A stretch of 64,000 bases of DNA from Bos javanicus (lineage: Eukaryota > Chordata > Mammalia > Artiodactyla > Bovidae), in the NCBI RefSeq assembly GCF_032452875.1, contig NC_083882.1, forward strand, positions 33,472,001-33,536,000, in the 5' to 3' direction. Positions 1 through 12,124 of the stretch are shown piece after piece. The first letter of the stretch is position 1. Every line of letters begins with the position of its first letter. The notes under the pieces are model-generated. The model did no database searches. It worked only from the letters and a program-made list of their open reading frames with translations, and was not told the DNA's origin. The position numbers and the translations under genes were made by a program.

Positions 1-461
1 ATAGAGAAGGGGGAGTGGCCTTAAGTAAGACTGGGAGGGGCCAGAAAATAAGAGAGGCTTGTTAGCCATGGTGCAGTCATGGAACTTCATCCTAAAGGAA
101 ATTGGGAGGTTTTAAGCAGAAGAGTGGTGTGATGGCTGCATATCTGGAGAATAAATTGGAAAAGGCAAAACTGGAAGCTGCTGCAGTCATCAAAGTGAGC
201 AGCGACGGTGGTTTTGCAGAGAGAGGAGGTGGCAGCTTGAAGAGACCAGGGATGGAATAAATTCAGAAGACAGACTCGGATATGAGAACAAAGAGAGAGG
301 AGAGGTTGGGGTTGATCTTCAGCTTCTCACTTGGGAAGTTGGTTGGATGGTGTGTCATTTACCAAGAGAATCTGGAGAGACACAGATTTTCAGGGGGCAA
401 AGGTTAGTTTGGTGTTTGAGCACATGAGGTTTAGCGCAAGCAAGATATTCAGGTAATGAAG
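1..461. repeat. Probable ancient repeat remnant, family not assigned
   Basis: Purine-rich text of the kind that recurs near 10.1-10.5 kb, 22.9-23.0 kb and 55.5-55.8 kb (phrases about a group-size signal such as gatgggcatg and ctggagaataaattgga). It resembles an old mammalian interspersed repeat, but I could not name the family. No coding potential is seen. Confidence 0.3.
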
Positions 462-657
462 GGACTTCCCTGGCGTCCAGTGATTAAGACTTTTCCTTCC
501 AGTGCGGGCGGTGCAGGTTTGATCTCTGGTCAAGGAACTGAGTAAGGTCTCACTTGCCACGGGGCCAAAAAACCAAAACGTAAAAAACAAAAGCAATATT
601 GTAACAAATTCAATAAAGATTTTTAAAATGGTCCACATTAAAAAAAAATCTTTAAAG
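462..657 (+). repeat. CHR-type tRNA SINE
   Basis: Starts gacttccctggcgtccagtg, keeps the B-box-like gtttgatctctggtcaagga, and ends in the subfamily tail with aacaaattcaataaagat and an A-rich end. The same tail occurs at 54580-54628, so the two copies are one subfamily. Confidence 0.85.
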
Positions 658-1664
658 AAATTAAAAACTACGGAACATGTTGTGGAAGCATGAAGTTAAG
701 AGGGGGGAATGGATGGCACACAGAGCATCAATATGTGGAGGTGGGAGTCACAGCTGTGGGATTGGCTGGGATCTTCCAGAGAGAGCAGAAAAGGGAAAGA
801 AAGACTGGACAGGTGCCTGAGGAATATCAGCAATGAAAGGGCCTGTAGCAGAGCTAGAGATTACAAAGAAAGCTGAGAAGGAACAGCTAGAGGAAACAGC
901 AGAAAACCCAACGGGTAAAAAGCAGAGAGCATCCATAATGTGAAATGCTGCTGAGAGGCCCTGAGAGTCGGAAATGCAAAAAGCCCACTGAATGGACTGT
1001 AGTCCAAATTCTCACTGCTGCTGCTCCTCAGTGACCCGAGACAAGCTAGTTAATTTCACAGTGAGCCCTGTCAACTGGAGTTACAGTATGGTATTCAGCA
1101 TCTAAAGGCTTAGTCCATATTAGCTGTTATTTTTCACATGATTTTTGACATGGAGAGCTCTTGGGGACTTGTCGGGGAGCAATTTGAGTGCCGAGGCATC
1201 CAATCAGAGTCGCTTTGAGCTAGAGAAACATGTGAGGTTGATGATTTAGAAGGGGTTGTCTACATGTCAAGGAGAACTCCACGGGGAGGGAGAAGCAGAA
1301 GATCAAGGGAAAGGATGTATTAGCTTTCAATGAGAATAAAGCAAAACAGCCAAAAATGAGAGGCCCTGAGGTGTGTTGTGACATAGTATGATAAGGGGGC
1401 GCATGGTCAGGAGGATGGGAAAGGGAAGACAGGCCAGTGGGAATTGAGTCTGCAAAGAATGTGACATTCATGAGTTTGAGTATTTGCATTTTTATTGTGA
1501 GTGTTAGGAAACCATTGACAGTTTTAAAGGAATGGAAAGTTTAACTCAACTAGTTTTAGGAAAATTACTCTAACAGTAGTGAGAAGGATAGACTAAGAAA
1601 GATTTATATAAGAGCATTCCACACTGGTTGCTGGTGGCAGAATTTTAATACAGAGCATTTTTGC
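658..1664. other. Intron 1, no gene seen
   Basis: Moderately purine-rich unique or anciently repetitive DNA. Short open frames on the minus strand (748-936, 1220-1489) have no recognisable domain and look like chance. Confidence 0.5.
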
Positions 1665-1800
1665 TTTTGGTCACTCAGCCTCATCGAGACTCCATTTCCC
1701 CATCAATAAAATGGGAATGATAGTGTCTCTTAGGTTCTTTTGAGCATTGCGTTTCATGTCAAGGACCTAGGATGGTGCCCGGCATACGGTGAACAACCAA
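1665..1800 (+). repeat. MIR SINE remnant
   Basis: Carries the MIR core in degraded form: tccatttccccatcaataaaatggg followed by the ggacctaggatggtgcccggcata tail. Confidence 0.6.
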
Positions 1801-2771
1801 TATCCTTCTACTCCCCACCCCCACCTCCCCTGCCGCTTTTGGTAGCTACTTGAGTGTCTTGCTGTCACCTGATGCTCAGGAGATATATCTTTGTTTCCTA
1901 TCTTTCTGGGCTGCACTAAAATAGAACAATTTTATCTTCCAAAATGTCCTTTTAGGAGTGGGACTAATTTGTCATCTGTGCTCACCCCCTGATTTGGCAC
2001 ATTGACAAACAAGTTATTCACCAGTTTGTCCTGATGCAAGAGTTTCTGTGTTTGGGGCTGGGCAGTGGCTCAAGAGTATTGCTTTTCCATTAAGCTTTCA
2101 AGGCACTTAAAACCTCCAAGATGGCTAACACATCCTTCCTGGACAGATGGCAAAACCCTGAAGTTGTTCCCCTAATTTCTCCTCTAATTTCTCCTTTTAT
2201 CCCATCTTCTATGACATCTGATTTGGTTAAATTCATTTCCACACAGAAATAGCTGATTTCTGGAAAAGATATAATACAGATTATATTTCTCTAAAGCCAT
2301 ATGCTCCATATATCCTGGCATCTGCACAGATGCCATTTGATTCCATTTCATTTTCTTCATTCAATAAATATTTATTGAGTGTCTGCTTGGTGCCTTGGCA
2401 TCTATAATGCAAAGAGGAAAAATACTCAGTTCTGCATTCTGAATGCTCCCATATTTTGTGGAAAAGTAAGTCTCAAAGACCTAATTTTAGTAGACATGGC
2501 TAGGTTAAGTAGGAGGTACCAACCAGCTTTCAAGTAGCAGAGATAAGACAGACAAAGGGGTTACAAGAAAAAGCTTTAGCAAAGCTGGCGTTTGAACTGA
2601 GTCTCGAAATATGAGATCGATTTCCCCACGTGAAGAAAAGGAGTTCAGCTTTCCTGACATGTTTCCTAATGAGACGGCATGTGATTTGAAAGAGGACGGC
2701 TGGCCCTAACAAGGGTGATTCGTTCACTGTCCCAGGATGAGGATGCCAGCCATTGTTCACTGGGAGCTCGG

Positions 2772-2985
2772 TATATGCCATGTTAAATGCTAAGCACCTT
2801 GTGTTTATTTCACTTGAATCACAGAACAGACGTACAGAGCAGGTCCTATTACTATTCCCATTTTACACAGGAGGCAGCTGATGCCCAGAGAGGTTGTGGA
2901 ACGTGCTCATGATCACACAGTGGCACCGCTATGACTGAACGTAAGCCAGCCCACTCCAGAGACTGGATGCTGTGAGCCACCACCA
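2772..2985 (-). repeat. MIR SINE remnant
   Basis: Reverse-complement MIR text: attcccattttacacaggagg, gcccagagaggttgtgg and gatcacacagtgg in the expected order. Confidence 0.65.
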
Positions 2986-5480
2986 GCCACAAGCTGGGTG
3001 CCGGCCGTGGTGCAGAGGACGGGGTGAGGGGACAAGCAGAAGGGTGGGTGGAGACAGCTTTGAGGAGCTGCACACTAAGATAGAGCTAGTAGATATTTCT
3101 TAGCATGTTTATTTTTTATAAAAATGTAATAGTATTACTTTCAAAGTGAAATAGAATCCGTTATTTAGACACTTTTTTTTTTTAAGCAGAAGTCCTGTTT
3201 TAGTGGAAGATAATTGTAAAAGAAACATGAGGATTGGACTAGGAAATCTAACTTAAAAACGAATTGTTCTTAGGCATTTTTGTTCTTGCTTACTTGAAAA
3301 ATGCACATTGACACAAAAATTGATTTCCAGTCATCATCAAAGTAAACCCCAATAATGTAAAAGGACCTATAAGTTACTCTTTTCACCTTAATAGTGATGA
3401 AATTTATTTTGCATTATTACAAAATTAAGGAATGAAGATTGGCTTTAACTGATATTTTAAGGACTAATGTTGTGATGTGATTCAGATTTCTGTGGGAGCT
3501 TTCCCAGAAAAAAATACCTGTTCAAATTTACTTTCAGTTCATAGAACACTGTAATGTGTTCTGGGTACCCCTCCCCTCAACAAACCATGTTCCGGATATT
3601 CCCCCTCCCCCAAAAAACCCAGTGAATTTTAAGAATTATCAATTTGAATCTAGTACCAATATATTCATGAAGTGTTTCAAAACGCAAAAATAAACCCAAA
3701 CAAGCCACAATATGAATCAGACACAGAAATACCACCCTTATGTTCGTTGTAAATGAATGAAATTTGGTCTCATGACAGAATTCAGCTGAAGGAGAGCGAC
3801 TCCAGATCCTGTTTGCTTCATTTCAAGCCCCTCAGTTTAAGGTCTAAGTCAGTTTATGTAGTGGTTATTCTACTTCCCGTCCCGCACGAGCTGCAAAGGA
3901 ATTGAATTCTCCGGATTTACAGTCTTGGCCGGCCTCCCGGGAGGAGTGCTGACCTGTTTGGATTCTGAGATCTGGAGGTCTCTGCTTGGAGGAGCGCAGA
4001 CCCTAGCAAGGAGCCCAGCTGCTCCCCTTCTTTCCCCAGAGGCTCTCATGACTTCCGGGTCCTACAAGCATGAACTTGCCGGACTTGGGTGGCCAGGCTG
4101 CTCCGGAGCCTCTCCCAGAGTGAGCAGCCCAGTTCCCCTCCCGTGACTTCTGCTTCCTGGACCCTTTTGCTGACCAGTGAAGCCATCCTTGAGCAGTTCC
4201 TTGGTGTGTCACCCAACCCAGGCAGGCCGGCTCCCAGATGACTCCCCTCTCCTCCTGCCAGCTCTCTCCTGGAACCCGGGCCGCATCCACTACCAACACA
4301 AGCTGGAGTTTAGCCTCTCAGGTCTGAAGGTGGAGGATAACTCTGAGGACCCCCTCCATACCCCCCAAAAAACAGCACAAGGATAGCAGACACCGGAGTT
4401 GAGTACCATTCAAGGTCATCTCAGGCATCTGTCCGCTTTCTCACTTGTCAATCAGCGAGACTCCATTGGTCAGAGTCTCTGACCTCAGGGAGTGTAAAAT
4501 CCTGGAAAGGTCAGGAGAGGCTTTTAAGGAAAGGGTGGGACTTGGACAAAGAGTGGTTTGGACCAGGCTCCAGACAGGAGGGGCAGTGCAAGCCAAGGGG
4601 AAGACCAGGACATTCCTCCAGTGCAGGCGTCTCTCATTTCGGTCCCAGAGAGCTCCAGGAAAGGAAATTGCAGGGCTTCCCCTGAGCCTGACCCATCCTT
4701 TTCCTGTGACCTCTGTTGTCCTGTTTTATAAGTCCCGGCTGTTAAATATATGAAACCTACAAGGCAGGGAACGTGACAGCGGCGGGCGCGGTCTGACAGA
4801 AGTGCTAGCCTGGCGGAAAAATCCAGCCCGGGCTCTTTTTCGTCCCCTCTTGTCTCTTTCCAGCCACACACATGCTGTCATCACTCGATCCGAGTCTCTT
4901 AGGCTGGTTCGGGAGGACAGCCTGCCGCCAGCAGCCCCCCTCTACCTACCCTCCAGAGCATCCTTTGGCAGGCATACAGCACAAAGGGGCTGTGTGTGTG
5001 CCCTCCCTCTCAGCTACAGAGCAGCGAGGCCAATTTCCTTTGCAAGGTCACTGCTGAAGGAAAAAAGGTTTTTAATAAACACTTCTCTCAGAGAGAGAGA
5101 AAGCAAAGTTCCAGAAATGTCATTCATCCCCAGAAATGTCATCTCGCCAGCCGCTTCCCCTCCATCTTGCTCTGTAAGTTGTGGAAATCAGTCCCAACTG
5201 CCCTGGACGATTGAAGTTTATATGTGGACCTACCCCAGCTCCTGGCACCAGGCCAGCTGTTTCTGGGCCTGTGGTTTGGTGTGTGAGAAAGAGGGGAACC
5301 TGGATGGGGCCAAAGGTGGGGCGTGAAATTCACCAGCCTGTGACAAAGCTTCAGTCCTCTCCCTTGTCTTTTCTCCCTGCTCACCATTAGTGTTGCTCTG
5401 GCTGTTCTGACACAATGTTGGTCTCAGACACACCTGCGCTCAGAGCCAAGGTGGAGTGCTGACATTCCTGAGAATGGTGC
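2986..5480. other. Intron 1, mostly unique DNA with a small CpG cluster
   Basis: AT-rich to about 3850, then more GC-rich. At 4724-4795 a TTATAAGT box is followed by a short CpG-dense stretch (cagcggcgggcgcggtct). Overlapping open frames on both strands at 3925-5433 have no recognised domain. No repeat was identified with confidence. Confidence 0.45.
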
Positions 5481-5484
5481 CTTG

Positions 5485-5612
5485 AGGTCTGAAGGCACCT
5501 CCTGGGACAAGTGACTAATCTCTTTGCCCTCAGCTTCCTCATCTGTAAAATGGGTATGGTATTTACCACATCATGGAGCCATCCTGAAGATTGAAGGAGA
5601 TGCTGGTTATGA
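5485..5612 (+). repeat. MIR SINE remnant
   Basis: cctcagcttcctcatctgta and aatgggtatggtatttacc match the MIR core in sense orientation. Confidence 0.65.
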
Positions 5613-5621
5613 AAAACTGTA

Positions 5622-5757
5622 GAGACTTCCCTGGTGGTCCAGTGGTTAAGATTCCATGCTTCCACTGCAAAGAGCATGGGTTTGATCCCTGGTCAGGGAA
5701 GTAAGATCCTGCAAGCACATGGTGCAGACAGTAAAAAAATATAAAATAAAATACACG
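5622..5757 (+). repeat. CHR-type tRNA SINE
   Basis: gacttccctggtggtccagt and gttaagattccatgcttcc, then gatccctggtcaggga, ending in an A/T-rich tail. Confidence 0.85.
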
Positions 5758-6316
5758 GTGTTGCAAGGATTTCATCTTAGAAAACAGGTCCCTGGTCTGT
5801 TTCATCTTGGAGTGCAGGTGCAGGAAAGGCAGAAAACTAAATCTTTCCCTGGTATGAAGGAGCATGGCTGAGTAGGTAGCAGAGGACCTAAAGGGTGAGG
5901 TAGAACAGCTCTTAGGGGTTAGTCCTGGAGGACTTCTGGAAGAGGTGGTTTCCAAAAAGAGGGGGCTCTATGTCTGCAGACAAGAAGGCAGAGGGCATTC
6001 CCTTCTTCCTCAGAGAAAACCCCTCACTGAGGGAGAGGTGGGATTTGATCTGGGTGACCGCCCTGGCAAGCTGAATGGTCTGCAGCTGCTGCGCCCTGGA
6101 GAGGCGGGCCCAGGCTCCGCCCTACTGCCTGGCCTGAGCCTTGTGGCTGTGAAGGGGATGGGCACCCGTGAGGCTTCCCTTTTGAATCCAGCCTGTGCAC
6201 GTGGGCCCCTCACACAGCGCTCGCCTCAGCCACACCACCCCTCCCCGCTCAGGCTTCCTGTTTTGAAACTACCAATAGATGGAAAATGTGAGTGCTGTCA
6301 CTTTAACGGCTCAGGC
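5758..6316. other. Intron 1, no gene seen
   Basis: Unique, rather GC-rich DNA. The frame 5945-6367 (+) runs into the TG repeat and shows no domain. Confidence 0.45.
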
Positions 6317-6502
6317 TGTGTGTGTGTGTGTGCGTGCATGCTGTGTGAATGTGTGAACCAAGTGTGAGTGGGGGCAAGTGTGTGAGTGTGAGCATGCGTT
6401 AGTTGTGAGAGTGTGATTGTGTGAGCCTGAGTTGTGAGTGTGAGCATGTGTGCTTGTGTATTTGTGTGTGAGAGAAAGAGAGAGAGAATGTGCATGTGTG
6501 TG
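6317..6502 (+). repeat. Degenerate TG/GA microsatellite
   Basis: Begins with (TG)8, continues as imperfect tgtgag/gtgtga units and ends in a GA tract plus tgcatgtgtgtg. The minus-strand open frames rich in His-Thr here are translations of this repeat, not genes. Confidence 0.9.
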
Positions 6503-7390
6503 CCGCATGGCCTGGGAAAGGCAACTGAGGCCCAGAGCCTGCCCTTGCCAGGACACCTGTGGGAAGAGGCCTGCCCGGAGCTGTACCCTCCCTGCACACC
6601 TGTCTGCCCAGCGACACGAGGGAGGAGCACGTAAAGTTAGTGTCTGCATGAGTTCTGGGGAAGGTGGCTGAGGCCCTTCCTGTTAACTCTCTAAAGCTCA
6701 TCTCTTAGCTTGTAGAAAGATCTTTTGTTCCTCAAGCTTTAAAAAGAAATAATTTCTTGTCAATCCAAAAATGGCTTCCTAAGGAACTAGTTCATGTAAC
6801 CAACCTCACTTAAAAGGCAGGCAGTGTGTCCAGTCCGTGCGTTTATCCCCAGGCCTATTATAGTTCCTGGCAGGTAGCAGAGTCCAGTGGATTCATTATG
6901 CAGATACTTATGGGGTGTTTACTGTATACCATGGGTTGCTCAAGGCTCTTGGGATTCAACACAGATCATAACAAAATCTCTGATCTCAGGTAGCTGTGGG
7001 AAGACAATTGCAGTTCCACGTAAAAAGTATGGCAGGTGCTGTTAGTGTTGGATGGAAGAATGGATTCATTTTAAAGCTCTTGGTTTTTGCTGCGTTCTGC
7101 AGTGTGAAGGTCATAATCAATATACTTTTCTTCATTTACTAAGATAATAAAATTGACCCATGATATTTTGAGAAAAGATGAATGGACAGGTTTCTCTTCC
7201 CTTCCATGCCCCTCCCCCAGCCCACTGTTGGCCTTCCTAAAGCTTCTAGCACCTTCCCTCCTTCTCTACGTCACACCTGCTGTTCCTTCTGTCTTCTTGT
7301 CTGGATGGCAAAAATCCACTCACCCATCAAGACTCCGTTCAGATCCTGCCCACTCTATCAGCAGAGTTAATTTCTCCCTCTTGGTGACCT
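6503..7390. other. Intron 1, unique DNA with a possible old repeat
   Basis: The stretch 6885-7000 (attcattatgcagatactta, then a gtatacc-type phrase) reads like the start of an old interspersed repeat. Otherwise nothing was recognised. Confidence 0.4.
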
Positions 7391-8769
7391 TTATTTTTTT
7401 AATTATTTATTTTTAATTGAAGGATAATTGCTTTATAATATTGCTTTGATTTCTGCCATACATCACTAGGAATTAGCCACAGATATACATATATCTGTAT
7501 ATATATGTATATCTTGAACCTCCCTCCCACCGCCCACCCTTTCCCACCCCTCTAGGTTGTTAAAGAGCCCTGGTTTGAGTTCGCTGAGTCTTACAGCAAA
7601 TTTCCATTGGCTATCTATTTTACATATTGTAGTGTATATGCTTCCACGCTACTCTCTGCATTTGTCTCACCTTCTCCTTCCTGCCCCCTGCCCATAAGTC
7701 TGTTCTCTATGTCTGCATCTCCATTGCTGCCCTGCAGATAGGTTCATCAGTACTGTCTTTCTAGATTCCATATATATGTATTGGAATATAAATAATTTTT
7801 ATATTTATTTTAAATATAAATAGTATTTAAAATAAATATAAACATAAATATATATGATATTTGTTTTGTCTTTCTGACTTACTTCACTCTGTAATAGCTC
7901 TAGGGTCATTAGAGGTGACTCAAATGCATTCCTTTTTATGGCTGAGTAGTATTCCATTGTATATATGTACCACAGCTTCTTCATCCATTCATCTGTTGAT
8001 GGACAACATCTGGGTTCCTTCCATGTCCTAGCTATTGTAAATAGTGCTGCCATGAACACTGGGGTATATGTATCCTTCTCAGTTTTGGCTTCCTCATATT
8101 TATATGTCTAGAAATGGTATTCCTGGGTCATATGGTAGATTTATTCCTAGTTCTTTAAGGAATCTCCATACTGTCTTCCGTAGTGACTATCGATTTACAT
8201 TCCCAGCAACAGTGTAAGAAGGTTCCCTTTTCTCCACACCCTCTCTAGCACTTGTTTTTTTGTGGATTTTTTTGATGATGGCCATTCTGGTTGGTGTGAA
8301 GTGATACCTCATTGTAGTTTTGATTTACATTTCTCTAAAGAGCAATGTTGAGCATTTTTTCCTGTGTTCATTAGCCATCGGTATGTCTTCTTTGGAGAAA
8401 TGTCTATTTAAAAACCCACTATTGGATTGGGTTGTTTGTTTTTCTGGTATTGAGGTACATGAGCTGCTTGTGTATTTTTGAAATCAATCCTTTGTCAGTT
8501 GTTTCATTTGCTCTTATTTTGTCCCATTCTTAGAGTTGTCTTTTCACCTTGTTTATAGTTACTTTTACTGTGCAAAAACAGTTAAGTTTAATTAGGTCCC
8601 ACTTGTTTTTTTTCCTGTTTATTTACATTTTAGGAGTTGGGTCATAGAGGATCTTGCTATGATTTATGTCATACAGTGTTCTACATATGTTTTCCTCTAA
8701 GACTTATATAGTTTCTGGTCTTACATTTAGGTCTTAAACCCATTTTGAGTTTATCTTTGTGTATGGTGT

Positions 8770-8982
8770 CACTTCCCTGGTGGCTCAGATGGTTATGTGT
8801 CTGCCTACAATTCAGGAGACCCAGGATCAATCCCTGGGTCAGGAAGATCCCCTGGAGAAGGAAATGGCAACCCACTCCTGTACTCTTGCCTGGAAAATCC
8901 AGTGGACAGAGGAGCCTGGTAGGCTACAGTCCATGGGGTCGCAAAGAGTTGGACACGACTGAGCGACTTCACTTTCACTTTC
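8770..8982 (+). repeat. Bov-tA SINE inside the L1
   Basis: tRNA-type head (acttccctggtggctcagat), middle cctggagaaggaaatggcaa, and the BovB-derived 3' end ggacacgactgagcgacttc. Short direct repeats atggtgt at 8763-8769 and 8983-8989 mark the insertion. Confidence 0.95.
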
Positions 8983-8989
8983 ATGGTGT

Positions 8990-9036
8990 TCAGTTCAGTT
9001 CAGTCGCTCAGTCATATCCGACTCTTTGCTACCCCA
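8990..9036 (-). repeat. Short BovB/BovA 3'-end fragment
   Basis: cagttcagttcagtcgctcag then tccgactctttgctacccc is the reverse complement of the BovB 3' terminus, directly after the Bov-tA copy. It may be a second, very short insertion. Confidence 0.75.
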
Positions 9037-9150
9037 GGAAGTATTTTAATTTCATTCTTTCACATGTTCACACATTCATTCTTTCATTCTTTATCCAGTT
9101 CTCCCAGCACCACTTGCCTCCTTTGTCAAAGATAAGGTGCCCATAGGTAC

Positions 9151-9959
9151 CTGCACACTTTAAATGACCTCCACAACATGTGTATTATGGTGCATTGTGA
9201 TTATTTGTTCCATGCTTGCCTTCTGTCCCAACTGAGGCCAGAAACTCTGTTTTTGTCTGTCAGTGAATTTCCCAGAGCCCGACACATGTGGGATGGATGA
9301 TGGATGGGTAGTTGGGCACATGGATGGTCAGATGAATGTTCCCTCCGCTTCCTTCATGTAATGAAAGACAGACACTAAAGAGATGTCACCCCAGGATGAG
9401 GAGACCAAGACCCAAAGAACATGCAAGAGATGGAGTTTCAATCTTGGCTGGTACTGAGTCTGGGCTTCTTTTGACATTTTTATAGAGGATCCGGAAAAGG
9501 AAGTTCAGAGTGAAACTCACACATCTGTGGATGACACAGAGCTGTTTGGTAGTGAGGTGCCAAGCCACGGGAGGATACCCCAAGATGTGAGTTGGCAGAC
9601 AAGTAGAACTGGCTTGGGTGTGAGCAAATCAAGCCGCTGCATTTAGGCAGAAGTTACCTGAGGTGTGTAAGATGTGCTTCTTGGCGATTTGCATTGTGGG
9701 AAAGAGTGTGGAGCTGGTGGTCGCTCCATTCACCCTGTGTGCTGGGCTTTGTGCTCAGGATTGACCTCCTACCCGTGAAAAAGATCTCAGTCTAAGGAAG
9801 GATAGTTTCAGTGTATAGGGAAAGTAGACATGGAAGGAAATAGAGGTAGATATAGAAGGGAATAGAAAGAGGCCAGAAGTGCTCATAGAAAGAAGTACAA
9901 AATCAAGTGCTGTAAGACCTCAGAAGTCAGCCGATCTGCTGGGGTGGGGCCATGGAGGG
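9151..9959. other. Intron 1, unique DNA with possible L2 remnant
   Basis: 9220-9335 (aactgaggccagaaactctg, gagcccgacacatgtggga) resembles the end of an L2 LINE. The rest shows nothing recognisable. Confidence 0.35.
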
Positions 9960-10570
9960 AAGATTCATTCATTCCTCCCACATTCCGAGAATTCAGTGTG
10001 TGCCCTATCCTGAAGGCACACAGTTAAACAGATAAGGAGCTTACAGTCCAGGGGAGGAGGTGGAGAAGTGAAGTGTGCGAGGGGCCGCCAGCAGAAACGT
10101 GTGATTCAGAAAGGAAATTCTGGTAGGATTCCACTAAAGAGATGAAATCTTGACTTAGACTTAAAGTCGTCCTCTGAGTGCATTAGACAGAAAAGAGGAG
10201 GTGTAGGTAATCCCACTAGAAAAAGGAGAATGGGCAAAGCCTCAGGGTACGGGACTCCTGTGGCTGAAACTGAGACTGCTTCAGTTGAGGGCTGGGGGAT
10301 AGCATGGTGGGGGGAGGGTAATGGCAGGAGAGTCAGCCAGGCTGGCGGGAAGCACCACAGGCTGTGACCAGGGATTTGGGGGTTGGGGCGGGGCGGTGCT
10401 CTGAAGGATCTTACATAAGACAGTGGCATGATCCAGATTAGTTTTTTAGGAAGATGATTCTGGCCTCAGTGGAGGATGGACTGGAAATTGGGGAACAGAA
10501 GAGAGGGTAAGACCAGCAGCCAAGAGGATCTCTGAAATCATCCAACAAGAGCTTGTGGGGAGAATAGAAT
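9960..10570. repeat. Probable ancient repeat remnant, family not assigned
   Basis: Begins attcattcattcctcccaca, passes through ggagcttacagtccagggga and a phrase ggaagatgattctggcctca. Same type of text as at 1-310 and 55.4-55.8 kb. Family not identified. Confidence 0.4.
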
Positions 10571-11021
10571 GAATGAATGGACCCAGCATGACATAGGGAG
10601 TGGGATTGGCCTGGTGACATCAGCCAATAAGATTTGGGAAATGTCATTCCACAGGGTGCCCTGTAGGGGCAATTCTAAGACCAGCACTGGACAGCAGAGG
10701 GGAGAGTTACTGCAGGCCTGGGTCCCAGGCTGAGCCATGGCTCCGTGACCTTGGACAATTGTCCAAGCCTGCCTGCGCCCATAAACCATAAGGTCAGCAC
10801 CTTGAGTGATGTTGGGTCGTTTGGGCTCTTGCACATGAAGAGATAAAAACCGATGCTGGAGGAGCTCCGGAGAAGGGCACTGGGATATTAAGGGATTGGA
10901 AAGTTTTCTTTATGCAGACACAAAGAAAATATGACAACTATGCAATCCAAAAAGAACGAGGGGAGTCTGGTAAAGCTTAGGCTTTATAACCCGAATAATT
11001 AAAATCTAGTAGAGGAGACAG

Positions 11022-11034
11022 AGGCAGGCAGAGT
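11022..11034 (+). repeat. Target-site duplication, left copy (BovB)
   Basis: aggcaggcagagt, repeated perfectly at 12089-12101, brackets the BovB copy. Confidence 0.9.
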
Positions 11035-12088
11035 CAGATCAGATCAGATCAGTCGCTCAGTCGTGTCCGACTCTTTGCGACCCCATGAATCGCAGCACGC
11101 CAGGCCTCCCTGTCCATCACCAACTCCTGGAGTTCACCCAGACTCACATCCATCAAGTCAGTGATGCCATCCAGCCATCTCATCCTCTGTCGTCCCCTTC
11201 TCCTCCTGCCCCCAATCCCTCCCAGCACCAGAGTCTTTTCCAATGAGTCAACTCTTTGCATGAGGTGGCCAAAGTACTGGAGTTTCAGCTTTAGCATCAT
11301 TCCTTCCAAAGAAATCCCAGGGCTGATCTCCCTCAGAATGGACTGGTTGGATCTCCTTGCAGTCTAAGGGATTCTCAAGAGTTCTCCAACACCACAGTTC
11401 AAAAGCATCAATTCTTCGGCGCTCAGCCTTCTTCACATCCAGTCCAACTCTCACATCCATACATGACCACAGGAAAAACCATAGCCTTGACTAGATGAAC
11501 CTTTGTTGGCAAAGTAATGTCTCTGCTTTTGAATATGCTATCTAGGTTGGTCATAACTTTCCTTCCAAGGAGTAAGCGTCTTTTAATTTCATGGCTGCAG
11601 TCACCATCTGCAATGATTTTGGAGCCCAGAAAAATAAAGTCTGACACTGTTTCCACTGTTTCCCCATCTATTTCCCATGAAGTGATGGGACCGGATGCCA
11701 TGATCTTCGTTTTCTGAATGTTGAGCTTTAAGCCAACTTTTTCACTCTCCACTTTCACTTTCATCAAGAGGCTTTTGAGTTCCTCTTCACTTTCTGCCAT
11801 AAGGGTGGTGTTATCTGCATATCTGAAGTTATTGATATTTCTCCTGGCAATCTTGATTCCAGCTTGTGTTTCTTCCAGCCCAGCGTTTCTCATGATGTAC
11901 TCTGCATATAAGTTAAATAAACAGGGTGACAATATACAGCCTTGACATACTCCTTTTCCTATTTGGAACCAGTCTGTTGTTCATGTCCAGTTCTAACTGT
12001 TGCTTCCTGACCTGCATACAAATTTCTCAAGAGGCAGATCAGGTGGTCTGGTATTCCCATCTCTTTCAGAATTTTCCACAGCGGATGT
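11035..12088 (-). mobile_element. BovB (RTE) LINE, 5'-truncated, broken reverse transcriptase
   Basis: The minus strand encodes the C-terminal half of the BovB reverse transcriptase in three frame-shifted pieces (about 11423-11932, 11248-11460, 11049-11309). The last piece ends AAIHGVAKSRTRLSD just before the BovB 3' terminus. The polymerase motif reads YADN at 11810-11821; the second catalytic Asp of YADD is replaced. Frameshifts near 11455 and 11300 also break the frame. A perfect 13-bp target-site duplication shows a single, truncated insertion of 1054 bp. Not functional. Confidence 0.95.
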
Positions 12089-12101
12089 AGGCAGGCAGAG
12101 T
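12089..12101 (+). repeat. Target-site duplication, right copy (BovB)
   Basis: Perfect second copy of aggcaggcagagt. Confidence 0.9.
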
Positions 12102-12124
12102 GCCTATGTTCAAATCCTGACTCT

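Larger units (their letters stand above)
7391..9150 (-). mobile_element. L1 LINE, 5'-truncated 3' end, with nested SINE and BovB scrap
   Basis: From the A/T-rich 3' tail at 7391 the minus strand reads the L1 3' UTR and then the end of ORF2. The reverse frame at 7805-8059 gives KLWYIYTMEYYSAIKRNAFE, the typical C-terminal part of L1 ORF2. Further ORF2 text extends past 8700 and resumes after the inserted SINE to about 9150 (caaagataaggtgcccatag on the + strand). Frameshifts and the insertion make it inactive. Confidence 0.85.

Noticed and set aside
4802..5326. 174-codon + frame, longest sense frame in the first 10 kb
   Set aside because: Overlapped by other open frames on both strands, no domain, no splice context, composition of unique intronic DNA.
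6298..6701. His/Thr-rich minus frames (HTHTHT type)
   Set aside because: Translation of the TG/GA microsatellite.
8759..9146. tRNA-like heads of Bov-tA and CHR SINEs as possible tRNA genes
   Set aside because: They are tRNA-derived SINE heads with decayed arms, followed by SINE bodies; no complete tRNA cloverleaf was seen.
11049..11932. Reverse-transcriptase-like frames on the minus strand
   Set aside because: Not a host gene: they belong to a truncated, frameshifted BovB LINE and are reported as a mobile element.
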